A DNA stretch of 27,402 nucleotides, from assembly GCA_934647305.1 (NCBI GenBank), contig CAKUFI010000032.1:1-27402 (forward strand), read 5' to 3'. This document shows positions 8,095 to 14,908 of this stretch, one piece after another. Below the pieces are notes generated by a model. The model did no database searches, was not told the origin of the DNA, and saw only the letters and a program-made list of their open reading frames with translations. The position numbers and the translations under genes are program-made. Origin of the DNA: an uncultured Clostridia bacterium (GTDB lineage: Bacteria > Bacillota > Clostridia > Christensenellales > Aristaeellaceae). Position 1 is the first letter of the stretch; each line of letters opens with the position of its first letter.

Positions 8095-8140
8095 TTTTCG
8101 TTTCAGAATGGTCGTTTGCTTCTGCACTCTGAAACGAAAA
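8095..8140. repeat. Inverted repeat 1 of a paired palindrome region
   Basis: TTTTCGTTTCAGA (8095-8107) and TCTGAAACGAAAA (8128-8140) are perfect 13-bp arms around 20 bases. A GCACTCTGAAA motif overlaps the right arm and recurs in inverted repeat 2. No gene is supported at 8015-8260; the reading frames there are produced by these repeats. Confidence 0.75.
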
Positions 8141-8163
8141 CGGCTGGGGGTGCAAAAACGGGT

Positions 8164-8192
8164 GCACTCTGAAACAGAGCATTTCAGAGTGC
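8164..8192. repeat. Inverted repeat 2 of a paired palindrome region
   Basis: GCACTCTGAAA (8164-8174) and TTTCAGAGTGC (8182-8192) are perfect 11-bp arms around a 7-base loop. A related half-site, GTTTCAAAGTGCGG, lies at 8067-8080. The repeated TTTCAGAGTGC unit could be a protein-binding site or the end of a small mobile element. Confidence 0.75.
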
Positions 8193-8261
8193 GGAGCATC
8201 CTGAAAAAAGCAGAGGTTCATTTTCTCTTGCTTGGGAAGAACTGAGGTTGAACGCATAGCA

Positions 8262-8298
8262 GGTCGGCACGAACAGAAGCGCCGTGCCGACCTGCTTC
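8262..8298. terminator. Hairpin before the ABC exporter promoter
   Basis: GCAGGTCGGCAC and GTGCCGACCTGC form perfect 12-bp arms around 13 bases, directly before the -35 box of the next promoter. The following TTCTTG is a poor U-run. It may block read-through into the exporter unit. Confidence 0.55.
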
Positions 8299-8327
8299 TT
8301 GACATGTCCGCGAAACAATAGTATAAT
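8299..8327 (+). promoter_or_regulatory. Perfect consensus promoter of the leader peptide-ABC unit
   Basis: TTGACA, a 17-base spacer and TATAAT match the sigma-A consensus exactly. Such a promoter is consistent with control downstream by attenuation rather than at initiation. Confidence 0.9.
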
Positions 8328-8360
8328 GGTGGCAATCCAATGTAAAGGAGGCATATTCAC

Positions 8361-8396
8361 ATGAAGAGCATGTACAAGCCTTATATTCTTCGCTGA
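8361..8396 (+). CDS. Leader peptide of 11 residues (MKSMYKPYILR)
   Basis: A short frame starts with ATG after an ideal AAAGGAGG site at 8 bases' spacing and ends at TGA 8394-8396. It lies between a consensus promoter and an intrinsic terminator whose 5' arm starts two bases after the stop codon. A ribosome stalled on this frame would cover that arm and prevent terminator formation. This is the layout of ribosome-mediated attenuators upstream of antibiotic resistance genes. The inducing drug cannot be told from the sequence; a regulatory rather than structural product is inferred. Confidence 0.75.
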   Translation: MKSMYKPYILR

Positions 8397-8397
8397 A

Positions 8398-8496
8398 CCG
8401 CAGAAAGCTGAAACATGACGTTCGGACAGAAGTGCGCTGACCGGACTTGTGTTAATTTACCTTTTTCGAGGGAAATCAGCACTCTGCGGGTTTTTT
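8398..8496 (+). promoter_or_regulatory. Transcription attenuator upstream of the ABC exporter
   Basis: The 5' arm CCGCAGA (8398-8404) plus GCTGA (8407-8411) pairs with TCAGC (8476-8480) plus TCTGCGG (8483-8489), a 12-bp stem with a 2x2 internal loop. It is followed by a T6 run (8491-8496). Inside the loop, GTTCGG and CCGGAC (about 8420-8446) can form a smaller competing stem. Together with the leader peptide this looks like a terminator/antiterminator switch. Confidence 0.75.
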
Positions 8497-8541
8497 ATAC
8501 TTTTTTTTCAGAACTGATTTTTTCGGGAGGGTTAAGTTAAT

Positions 8542-10302
8542 ATGTGGAAAGGCTTTATGTTTTTTCTGCGGCAAGGCTGGAAGTATGACAGGCGGTATGT
8601 TGTTTATCTGTTCCTTAACCAGTTAGTAAATGCAGTCACGCCGATTGCCGCTGCACTCCTGCCCCGCATGGTCATTGACGAATTGACAGGTTTGGGACGC
8701 ATGGGTGTGTTGATCGGATATGTGTCCGCGTTTTCAATGTGCATACTATTGTGCAGAGCGCTGACCGCTTTTTTCAGTAAAGCATACTTCACTCACCGCT
8801 GCCATGTAGACGCGGCATTCGGTTTTGAATTACATGAACGATTGGCACACGCGGATATCGAAAATCTGGAGAGTCCGGAATTCCACGATCTCAAAACCAA
8901 GGCTCAAAAGTTTCTGACATGCGATTACCACGGCTTTGGTTATCTGCTGGACTGCGGCGCGGGAATTCTCGGATGTATGTTGACGCTGTGCGGTCTGCTG
9001 GCTATATTAAGCACGCTGGAAATCTGGCTTTTGCTGCTGTTTGTGCTGCTTGCGGCTGTTTCCTCGATAATCGGAAGCCGAGCAACCAAGAAGGCAATGT
9101 CACTTTCTATGGAAGTCGTAGAAAACAGCCGACGTTGGATGTATTATGCTGAACTGTTTGAACAGGCGAAGTATGGCAAAGAAATCCGGCTGAACAGTAT
9201 GACCGGATGGCTGCTCGGACGGGAGAGGCAGGTCGTGGAACGCGCGAATAACTGTATCAAGCAGCAGAACGACTGTTATATCGTCTCGGGCATCAAACGC
9301 GCGGGACTGTCATTTGTTCAGCAATGCATGGCATATTGCGTACTGATTGTCAAAGTGCTGGCAGGAAGTCTCAACATTGGCTCCTTTGCCATGTGCATCA
9401 GTGCCGTGACCTCATTTTCGGACGCTATGCGCGAATTGATGGATCGCCTCACGGAAATACGCGCCTATGATTTTTATTATGCGCAGTTGGAGGAATATCT
9501 GAATGTGCCGCAGACTCTGCGATTGAGTTCGCCACGAATGATACCTGTCGGGGCGCATCGGTTTGAATTTTGCAATGTAGGCTTCCGATACAGGGGCTCT
9601 GACAGTTGGGCTCTTCGAGGTATCAATCTGGTGCTTGAGCCCCGGCAACGACTGGCGCTGGTGGGTGAAAACGGTTCAGGCAAGAGTACGCTCATCAAAC
9701 TGTTGTGTCGCATGTATGCACCAACAGAAGGTGTTATCCTGATGGACGGCGTGGATATTTCTGAATATGACTACGATATGTATATGAGCATTTTTGCTAC
9801 GGTATTTCAAGACTATCAGTTGTTCGACTGTTCTCTAAAGGATAACATTCTTTTGGGACAGGTTGAGGATGCGAAACGTTTGAATGCGGCAGTAGATCAG
9901 TCCGGGCTGCGTGAACGGGTGGCATCCCTGCCCCGCGGACTGGATTCAACAGTAGGCCACAGGTTTGACAGCGAAGGCTTCGAACCTTCCGGTGGTGAGG
10001 GGCAGAAGATTGCGTTAGCCCGTGCGTTGTACCGGGATGCGCCGGTTATTGTGTTAGACGAACCCGCGGCGGCTATGGATCCCCGCGCTGAGACGGAGAT
10101 GTATCTGGATTTTGCCCGCATGACAAACGGTAAGAGTGCGATTTATATATCCCATAGGCTGTCAGCCTGCCGTTTCTGCGATTGTATTGCCGTGCTGCAT
10201 CAGGGAAAGCTGATAGAATACGGCAATCACGACGAATTGATGGCGCAGTCCGGACATTATGCCGATTTGTTTGAAATGCAGGCGCAATATTATGTGCAGT
10301 AA
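8542..10302 (+). CDS. Stand-alone half-size ABC exporter, probably drug or peptide efflux, horizontally acquired
   Basis: The 586-residue protein has a hydrophobic N-terminal membrane domain (about 18-300) and a nucleotide-binding domain. Motifs are Walker A GENGSGKST (375-383), signature PSGGE (482-486), Walker B VIVLDEP (502-508) with the catalytic Glu, and His538. All hydrolysis residues are intact, so it could act as a homodimer; no partner gene adjoins it. GGGAGG precedes the ATG. By eye, the gene is clearly less GC-rich than every neighbour and uses A/T-ending codons such as TAT, GAA and ATT, which points to recent transfer. Its 3' end runs straight into the remnant of a heptad-repeat protein gene. 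Expression is probably controlled by the leader peptide and terminator upstream. Confidence 0.88.
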   Translation: MWKGFMFFLRQGWKYDRRYVVYLFLNQLVNAVTPIAAALLPRMVIDELTGLGRMGVLIGYVSAFSMCILLCRALTAFFSKAYFTHRCHVDAAFGFELHERLAHADIENLESPEFHDLKTKAQKFLTCDYHGFGYLLDCGAGILGCMLTLCGLLAILSTLEIWLLLLFVLLAAVSSIIGSRATKKAMSLSMEVVENSRRWMYYAELFEQAKYGKEIRLNSMTGWLLGRERQVVERANNCIKQQNDCYIVSGIKRAGLSFVQQCMAYCVLIVKVLAGSLNIGSFAMCISAVTSFSDAMRELMDRLTEIRAYDFYYAQLEEYLNVPQTLRLSSPRMIPVGAHRFEFCNVGFRYRGSDSWALRGINLVLEPRQRLALVGENGSGKSTLIKLLCRMYAPTEGVILMDGVDISEYDYDMYMSIFATVFQDYQLFDCSLKDNILLGQVEDAKRLNAAVDQSGLRERVASLPRGLDSTVGHRFDSEGFEPSGGEGQKIALARALYRDAPVIVLDEPAAAMDPRAETEMYLDFARMTNGKSAIYISHRLSACRFCDCIAVLHQGKLIEYGNHDELMAQSGHYADLFEMQAQYYVQ

Positions 10303-10636
10303 CCGGAATCGATACGACGGATTGCTGGACTATACGGACGGCGTGAACGACCTGCGGGACGGCGCACAGGAACTGAAGGACGGCACCGGCGAATTCTGCG
10401 GCGAAACGGCGGACATAAACGACACGATCCGCGAGAAAATTGATTCCATGATCGCGGAAAAGACCGGCTCGGAGGTCGAGCTTTCCTCCTTTACCGATCC
10501 GCGCAACACGGACGTGGAGAACGTGCAGTTCGTGATCACCACGCCTGCCGTGCACGTAAGCGCCGCGCCTGCGGAGGAAACCGCGCAGCCGGAGAGCACC
10601 GGCATCCTTGAGAAAATCCGCAATCTGTTCAAGTAA
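10292..10636 (+). pseudogene. 3' remnant of a heptad-repeat membrane protein gene (YhgE/MMPL-associated type)
   Basis: The encoded segment, from about residue RYDGLLDYTDG onward, contains x-x-x-L-x-x-G heptads (DGVNDLRDGAQELKDGTGEF), then a conserved-looking FTDPRNTDVENVQFVITTPA stretch and a short C-terminal tail ending in KIRNLFK. This resembles the C-terminal end of YhgE/Pip-like or MMPL-associated proteins, which normally have many more heptads and membrane helices. Everything upstream is missing and replaced by the lower-GC ABC gene, whose 3' end it overlaps. Base composition returns to the host's high GC. An in-frame ATG at 10292 exists but has no good ribosome site, so it is treated as debris. 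Confidence 0.65.
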
Positions 10637-10655
10637 AACCTCTGCCGGATAAAAA

Positions 10656-10702
10656 CGCCGCCGGATATGCGCTTGATTCAAAGCGCATATCCGGCGGTTT
10701 TC
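10656..10702 (+). terminator. Strong intrinsic terminator after the remnant
   Basis: CCGCCGGATATGCGCTT (10658-10674) and AAGCGCATATCCGGCGG (10681-10697) form a perfect 17-bp stem with a 6-base loop. TTTTCTTCTTT follows. Confidence 0.92.
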
Positions 10703-10830
10703 TTCTTTACCTCGGCATGCATGCCGCCGGACGACCGGCGAGTCGATTTTTCCCGCATCCCGGAAAAGCCGCCTCGCAAAGCTGCCTGCGCGAGCGCTTC
10801 CCGAGAACCTGTTCCGCGACGAAGCTCCCT

Positions 10831-11384
10831 TCAGACGCTTTGCCCACCCAGGAGCCACTCCTTTGCCGGCTCAATGCCCTCAAAAAAGACGAGTGCAAAA
10901 CCGTACCCGCTCAACAGCCGCTTCAGTTTTCTACAGGCAGGCCTGTCCGTCCCCACAAAGGCCGCGCGCAAACTGCTTGCCGGGCATGAGGAGCGCGTCC
11001 GCGACCTCCGAAATCAATTCGTCAGTAATCCTTGTCTCGTCGAGGACAAACGCGATGTATCCCGACGAGGACGGGCGGCGGAAGATCACGGCGTCTGCGC
11101 GCAGCTTTTGGACGGCAAGCTCAGTATATCGATCCACCCCGTCCAGGTGCTCAAACCAGATTTCCCCGCCCGCAAAGGGAAGAAGAAACGATTTCTTCCT
11201 TGCGCCCGGTAGCTCCTCCGGAATCATCGGTGAACCGATCTGCGCCAGCAGCGTCACGTCGATCTCTCCGGTTTCCGCGTACTGCCGCCCGGCGCGCTGA
11301 ACATGGGGCTTTCTGACACCGTCAGGATCGTGCGGTGATTCGGAAACAGCAGCTCAAACTCCGCCTGTCGATCACGTCAACGAT
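10831..11384 (-). pseudogene. Frameshifted gene, hypothetical protein (possible STAS/SpoIIAA-like fold)
   Basis: Reading the minus strand across three frames gives a continuous protein-like product. It starts near RQAEFELLFPNHRTIL, shifts frame near 11305-11315 and continues through AGRQYAETGEIDVTLLAQ and FRRPSSSGYIAFVLDETR. It shifts again inside an alternating CG run (10963-10968) and ends in CRKLKRLLSGYGFALVFF with a stop at 10831-10833. The second shift is explained by loss of one CG dinucleotide. No start codon is evident at the 5' end, and a stop lies just upstream. The alternating strand/helix pattern is compatible with a STAS-like fold, but no family is firmly recognised. It could be true decay or, for the CG run, an assembly error. 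Confidence 0.5.
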
Positions 11385-11444
11385 CTGTATTTCCTGGGCG
11401 GCGGCGGATACTGCGACTACTTCATTACGGGCAATAAGGAGTGA
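11370..11444 (+). pseudogene. Possible 3' fragment of a plus-strand gene
   Basis: The plus strand encodes DHVNDLYFLGGGGYCDYF followed by ITGNKE and a stop (TGA 11442-11444). It has a protein-like composition and a terminator-like hairpin 40 bases downstream. Upstream the frame runs into the antisense of the frameshifted gene at 10831-11384, so the rest is absent. The parent family is not recognised. Confidence 0.3.
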
Positions 11445-11482
11445 TTCCATTTCGCTTCCCGCTGCGTGACGGCGCGCTTGAA

Positions 11483-11528
11483 GCCGCGCACCTCGGACGA
11501 CCGAACGCCGGGGTGCGCGGCCGCTTTT
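11483..11528 (+). terminator. Hairpin downstream of the plus-strand fragment
   Basis: GCCGCGCACC (11483-11492) pairs with GGTGCGCGGC (11512-11521), followed by CGCTTTT on the plus strand. It also lies just past the 3' end of galM, so it may work in both directions. Confidence 0.6.
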
Positions 11529-11530
11529 AC

Positions 11531-12586
11531 TCAGCTGAACGCGTAAATCGTGGTGAAGTCGTACTTTTCGCCGGCCTTGAGCACGCAGCTGGGGAAGTCC
11601 GGATGATTGATCGAATCGGGGTAGAACTGGGTCTCCAGGCACAGCGCGTCGCGCTTCTGGTAAACCCGGCCGCTCTTGCCCGGCACGGTGCAGTCGATCA
11701 TGTTGCCGGTGTACAGCTGCACGCCCGGCTTGTTCGTGTACACGCGCATCACGCGGCCGCTGATGGGCGCACTGAGCACGGCGATCTGCCGCAGGCCCTG
11801 GCCGTTGAGCACGAAGTTGTGGTCGTAGCCCTGGCCGATGGTCATCTGCTCGTCGCCCGCCTGCCGGGCAAAGCCGTCAGCCAGGCGAACGCCCTTCCTC
11901 ATGTCGAACGGCGTGCCGTCTACCGGCCGAAGCTCGCCGGTGGAGATGCAGTTTTTGTCCACCACGGTGTAGCGATCCGCGTCGATCGACAGCGTGTGGT
12001 TTTCGATCGAGCCGCTGCCCTCGCCCTCCAGGTTAAAGTAGGCGTGGTTGGTCAGGTTGACGATCGTGTCCTGGTCGCACACGGCTTCGTAGTGCAGCTT
12101 CAGCTCGCACGCATCGTTCCAGGTATAGGTCACGCGCACGGTCAGCGTGCCCGGATAGTTCTCCTCGCCGTCGGGGCTGGTCAGGCTCATCACCAGGCGA
12201 TCCTCGCCCTCGCCCTCCTCGCAGAACACGCCCCACAGCTTCTTGTCGAAGCCCACGTTGCCGCCGTGCAGGTGCTGGCCGTTGCTGTTCTGCGCCAGCT
12301 GAAGCGGCCTGCCGTTCAGGGTGCACCTGCCCGCGCCGATGCGGTTGGCGTACCGGCCGATCAGCGCGCCCAGATAGCCCGGATTGACCGGGGCATAGCC
12401 CTCAACGCAGTCATAGCCCAGCAGCACGTCGCCCATCACGCCGTGCTTGTCCGGCACGACGATGCGATTCAGGATGCCGCCATAGTTGAGCACGGACACC
12501 TCCGCGCCCTTTTTGTTGGTCATCGTGTAGCGGGTGATCTGCTCCCCGGTGGGCAGCTTGCCGAATGCCTCCATGCGAATGCTCAT
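11531..12586 (-). CDS. galM: Aldose 1-epimerase (galactose mutarotase)
   Basis: The 351-residue cytoplasmic enzyme interconverts alpha and beta anomers of galactose and related hexoses, feeding sugar into the Leloir pathway. Family motifs are present in order: YGGILNRIVVPD, GRYANRIGAG, the His of NGQHLHGG, the catalytic His of NLTNHAYFNLEG, and GYDHNFVL. The C-terminal catalytic Glu is in LCLETQFYPDSINHP. Length matches the family. The ATG at 12586 starts MSIRMEAFGKLPTGE and has an AGAGGAAG site; upstream extensions run into non-coding sequence. It is a single gene, divergent from bofA, with no other galactose genes in the window. Confidence 0.93.
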   Translation of the reverse strand: MSIRMEAFGKLPTGEQITRYTMTNKKGAEVSVLNYGGILNRIVVPDKHGVMGDVLLGYDCVEGYAPVNPGYLGALIGRYANRIGAGRCTLNGRPLQLAQNSNGQHLHGGNVGFDKKLWGVFCEEGEGEDRLVMSLTSPDGEENYPGTLTVRVTYTWNDACELKLHYEAVCDQDTIVNLTNHAYFNLEGEGSGSIENHTLSIDADRYTVVDKNCISTGELRPVDGTPFDMRKGVRLADGFARQAGDEQMTIGQGYDHNFVLNGQGLRQIAVLSAPISGRVMRVYTNKPGVQLYTGNMIDCTVPGKSGRVYQKRDALCLETQFYPDSINHPDFPSCVLKAGEKYDFTTIYAFS

Positions 12587-12671
12587 AAGAAAACGCTTCC
12601 TCTCTCTTTTTTGTACTGCCCTCTCCCCCGCCGCGCATACGCTGAAGCGTACCGTGAAAGGAGGAGGGGCG

Positions 12672-12935
12672 ATGCTTCCCTGGGAATTGATTGTCTGTTT
12701 TTTTCTGGGTCTCGCGCTGATTTTCATCCTGGGACGGGCGCTGCTCATCCCCACGCGCTTTGTCTGGCGGCTGGCGGGCGGCGGCATACTGGGCGGGCTG
12801 ATGCTCTGGCTGTTCAACCGCTTCGCCTTTCTGACCGGCCTGACGCTCCCGGTCAACCCGTTCACCGCGCTGATCGCAGGCTGTTTGGGCGCGCCGGGGC
12901 TGGGTCTGGTGCTGCTGCTGACGCAGTACCTGTAA
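12672..12935 (+). CDS. bofA: Pro-sigma-K processing inhibitor BofA family protein
   Basis: The 87-residue protein has two or three hydrophobic helices, with FLGLALIFILGRALLIP near the N-terminus. The C-terminal segment contains the family's NPFTALIAGCLGAPGLGLVLLL stretch (here split by position 65-87). BofA holds the SpoIVFB protease inactive in the mother-cell-derived outer forespore membrane until late sporulation in Bacillus. The ATG at 12672 follows a strong AAAGGAGGAG site. In many Clostridia a BofA homologue sits apart from other sporulation genes, as here. The gene supports an endospore-forming ancestry, though not proof that this strain sporulates. Confidence 0.85.
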   Translation: MLPWELIVCFFLGLALIFILGRALLIPTRFVWRLAGGGILGGLMLWLFNRFAFLTGLTLPVNPFTALIAGCLGAPGLGLVLLLTQYL

Positions 12936-12940
12936 AGGTT

Positions 12941-13090
12941 ACGTTCGAGAGATTGCCGCCGGTCTCACCGCAGACATCAAACGCTGCATGCGAGAATGAC
13001 GCTTTCGAGAAGCAATATCCTGTTCTCGCAAGTGTTTTCCGGGAGAGCTCGAGAGGCGCCTTTTTCAAAAAGGCGGCCTCTCGAACGTTC
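12941..13090. repeat. Possible MITE with 11-bp terminal inverted repeats, containing repeat family B copy 1
   Basis: ACGTTCGAGAG (12941-12951) is the exact inverse of CTCTCGAACGT (13078-13088), bounding about 148 bases with no gene. The right part holds a hairpin, CGAGAGG-CGCC-TTTTT-C-AAAAA-GGCG, closing with CCTCTCG. Its 50-base form (13041-13090) recurs at 16665-16714 and in part at 24412-24450. It provides the stop codon of the phosphoesterase gene on the minus strand. Confidence 0.55.
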
Positions 13091-13556
13091 CCCTCGTTCC
13101 TTCCAGCTGCTTCAGCTCCGCCGAGAGCTGGTCGCTCTCGATGGTCAGCAGAGCGTAGCGGCCGTCCTTGAGCGCGCCGGGGTTGAGCAGCAGGACGCCC
13201 TCCTCGCGGGTGCACAGCGGGACATGCGTGTGGCCGAAGAGCGCGGCCTGCGCCCCGACGGCCTTTGCGCGCATGAACAGCAGGTACAGGTTTTCCTTGA
13301 CGAACCGCTCGTGACCGTGACACAGAAGCAGCTTCGCGCCGCCCAGCTCGGGCGTGAGCTCAAGCGGCATGCGCCGGCTCAGGTCGCAGTTGCCCTTGAC
13401 CGCGTACACCGGCTTGTCGGTCAGCTCCTTCATGTAGTCCGAATCGAGCGCCAGATCGCCCAGGTGAATGAACGCGTCGCAGTCCTTTTCCGCCTGCATC
13501 GCTGCGAGCACCTTGTCCCGGCACAGGTGCGAATCCGAAATCACGCACAGCCTCAT
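13065..13556 (-). CDS. YfcE/MJ0936-type metallophosphoesterase
   Basis: The 163-residue protein is a small calcineurin-like phosphoesterase. Metal-binding motifs are DSH (Asp8, His10), GD (Asp34), GNCD (Asn56), HGHE (His80) and GHTH (His107, His109). Family members hydrolyse phosphodiesters with two metal ions; the cellular substrate is unknown. The ATG at 13556 has GAGG six bases upstream and gives the normal MRLCVISDSH start. A GTG at 13568 overlapping the upstream stop is the alternative. The last residues (GTFERPPF) come from repeat family B rather than the family sequence. It ends an operon after the RNase PH/RdgB gene, as YfcE-like genes often follow rdgB in Bacillota. Confidence 0.9.
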   Translation of the reverse strand: MRLCVISDSHLCRDKVLAAMQAEKDCDAFIHLGDLALDSDYMKELTDKPVYAVKGNCDLSRRMPLELTPELGGAKLLLCHGHERFVKENLYLLFMRAKAVGAQAALFGHTHVPLCTREEGVLLLNPGALKDGRYALLTIESDQLSAELKQLEGTRGTFERPPF

Positions 13557-13564
13557 GCCGCGCC

Positions 13565-14890
13565 TCACATTAGCTCAAGCAGGGCCTTAATCGCCCGCGC
13601 GCGATGGGAGACGGCGTTTTTCTCCTCCATCGTGGCCTCGGCGAAGGTCTTGTCGAAGTCGGCAGACAGGAACAGCGGGTCGTAGCCGAAGCCGCCCTCG
13701 CCGCGCCGCTCGCGCAGTATGCGTCCCTCGCAGGTTCCGCGCGCGATCAGCGGCTCCCTGCCCGGCCGGCACAGCGCCATCGCGCAGGCATAGCGGGCGG
13801 TACGCTTCTCGTCGGGCACGTCCTTGAGCTCCTCGAGCAGCTTGTCGTTATTGGCCTCGTCGTCGCCGTGCACGCCCGAGTAGCGCGCCGAGTACACGCC
13901 CGGCCTGCCGCCCAGCGCGTCCACCTCGAGGCCGGAATCGTCCGCGATCGTCGCGCAGCCGGTCAGCTTCATCAGCGCCTCGGCCTTGATCAGGGCGTTC
14001 GCCTCGAAGGTGTCGCCGTTCTCGTCGATGTCCGGGTCAAGCCCCAGCTCCTTCATCGACACCACGTCGAACTTGTCGCCCAGCAGGATGCGCATTTCCT
14101 TCAGCTTGCCGAAGTTGCCGCTCGCCACAACTAGCCGCGGTTTCCTGCCGATCACCTGCGCGCGCTCGTCCAGCGCGTCGGTCTGCGCCTGCATCAGCTC
14201 GAGGATGCCTTTTTCGCCCAGCTCCAGCAGCGTGAAGAACTCCTCGCGGCGGATGGTGCGCCCCTCGCCGGTCATCTGCACCTCGACGAACTCCGTCTTT
14301 CCGCTGCCGGCCTCGCGGGTCATGACCAGGTTACAGTCGGCCTGCGCGATGTGATCCTCGGCGTACTCCAGGTCGAGCATCGCGTCGTCGTCCACCACGC
14401 CGCAGCTCACCGCCGCCAGCTGCTTGGTGACCGGCGAGTCGATCAGCACGCCCTTCTTCATCAGCCTGTCCACCGCCAGGCACAGCGCCACGAACGCGCC
14501 GGTGATCGACGCGGTGCGCGTGCCGCCGTCGGCCTGAATCACGTCGCAGTCGATATACACCGTGCGCTCGCCCAGCCTGGACAGGTCGCAGCAGGCGCGC
14601 AGAGACCGCCCGATCAAGCGCTGAATCTCCACGCTCCGGCCGTCGCGCTTCAGAAACTCGCGGCTCTTGCGGCGGTCGGTCGAACCAGGCAGCATCGAAT
14701 ACTCGGCCGTCAGCCAGCCCTGCCCCTTGCCCTTGAGAAAGGGCGGCACGCCCTCCTCCACCGACGCGGTGCAGATCACCTTTGTCCTGCCGCACTCAAT
14801 GAGCACCGAGCCGGCGGCCATTTCGGTATAGTCGGGCGTGATGAAGACCGGCCGAAGCTGGTCAAGCGCCCGCTGATTGGATCGAATCAT
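13565..14890 (-). CDS. rph-rdgB: Bifunctional RNase PH / RdgB (XTP/dITP diphosphatase) fusion
   Basis: The 441-residue protein has two complete domains. Residues about 1-245 are RNase PH, which trims tRNA 3' ends phosphorolytically. Landmarks are ALDQLRPV, GWLTAEYSMLPGST, the RDGRSVEIQRLIGRSLR stretch and DCDVIQADGGTRTASITGA. Residues about 252-441 are a Ham1/RdgB pyrophosphatase that removes ITP, dITP and XTP: VASGNFGKLKE, FEANALIKA, ADDSGLEVDALGG and GFGYDPLFL. The reading frame is continuous with no internal start needed. Separate genes are usual, but this fusion is known in some Bacillota. The ATG at 14890 has an AAAGGAGGAAA site. It sits 18 bases after the lipoprotein gene. Confidence 0.93.
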   Translation of the reverse strand: MIRSNQRALDQLRPVFITPDYTEMAAGSVLIECGRTKVICTASVEEGVPPFLKGKGQGWLTAEYSMLPGSTDRRKSREFLKRDGRSVEIQRLIGRSLRACCDLSRLGERTVYIDCDVIQADGGTRTASITGAFVALCLAVDRLMKKGVLIDSPVTKQLAAVSCGVVDDDAMLDLEYAEDHIAQADCNLVMTREAGSGKTEFVEVQMTGEGRTIRREEFFTLLELGEKGILELMQAQTDALDERAQVIGRKPRLVVASGNFGKLKEMRILLGDKFDVVSMKELGLDPDIDENGDTFEANALIKAEALMKLTGCATIADDSGLEVDALGGRPGVYSARYSGVHGDDEANNDKLLEELKDVPDEKRTARYACAMALCRPGREPLIARGTCEGRILRERRGEGGFGYDPLFLSADFDKTFAEATMEEKNAVSHRARAIKALLELM

Positions 14891-14908
14891 GTCTGTTTCC
14901 TCCTTTGT

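Noticed and set aside
7940..8245. Plus-strand frame starting in the tRNA 3' exon
   Set aside because: It begins within the tRNA and reads through its terminator and the paired palindromes; no ribosome site.
7970..11445. Integrative element using the tRNA-Leu 3' end as attachment site
   Set aside because: No integrase was found and no second copy of the tRNA 3' end was seen at the far side of the low-GC patch.
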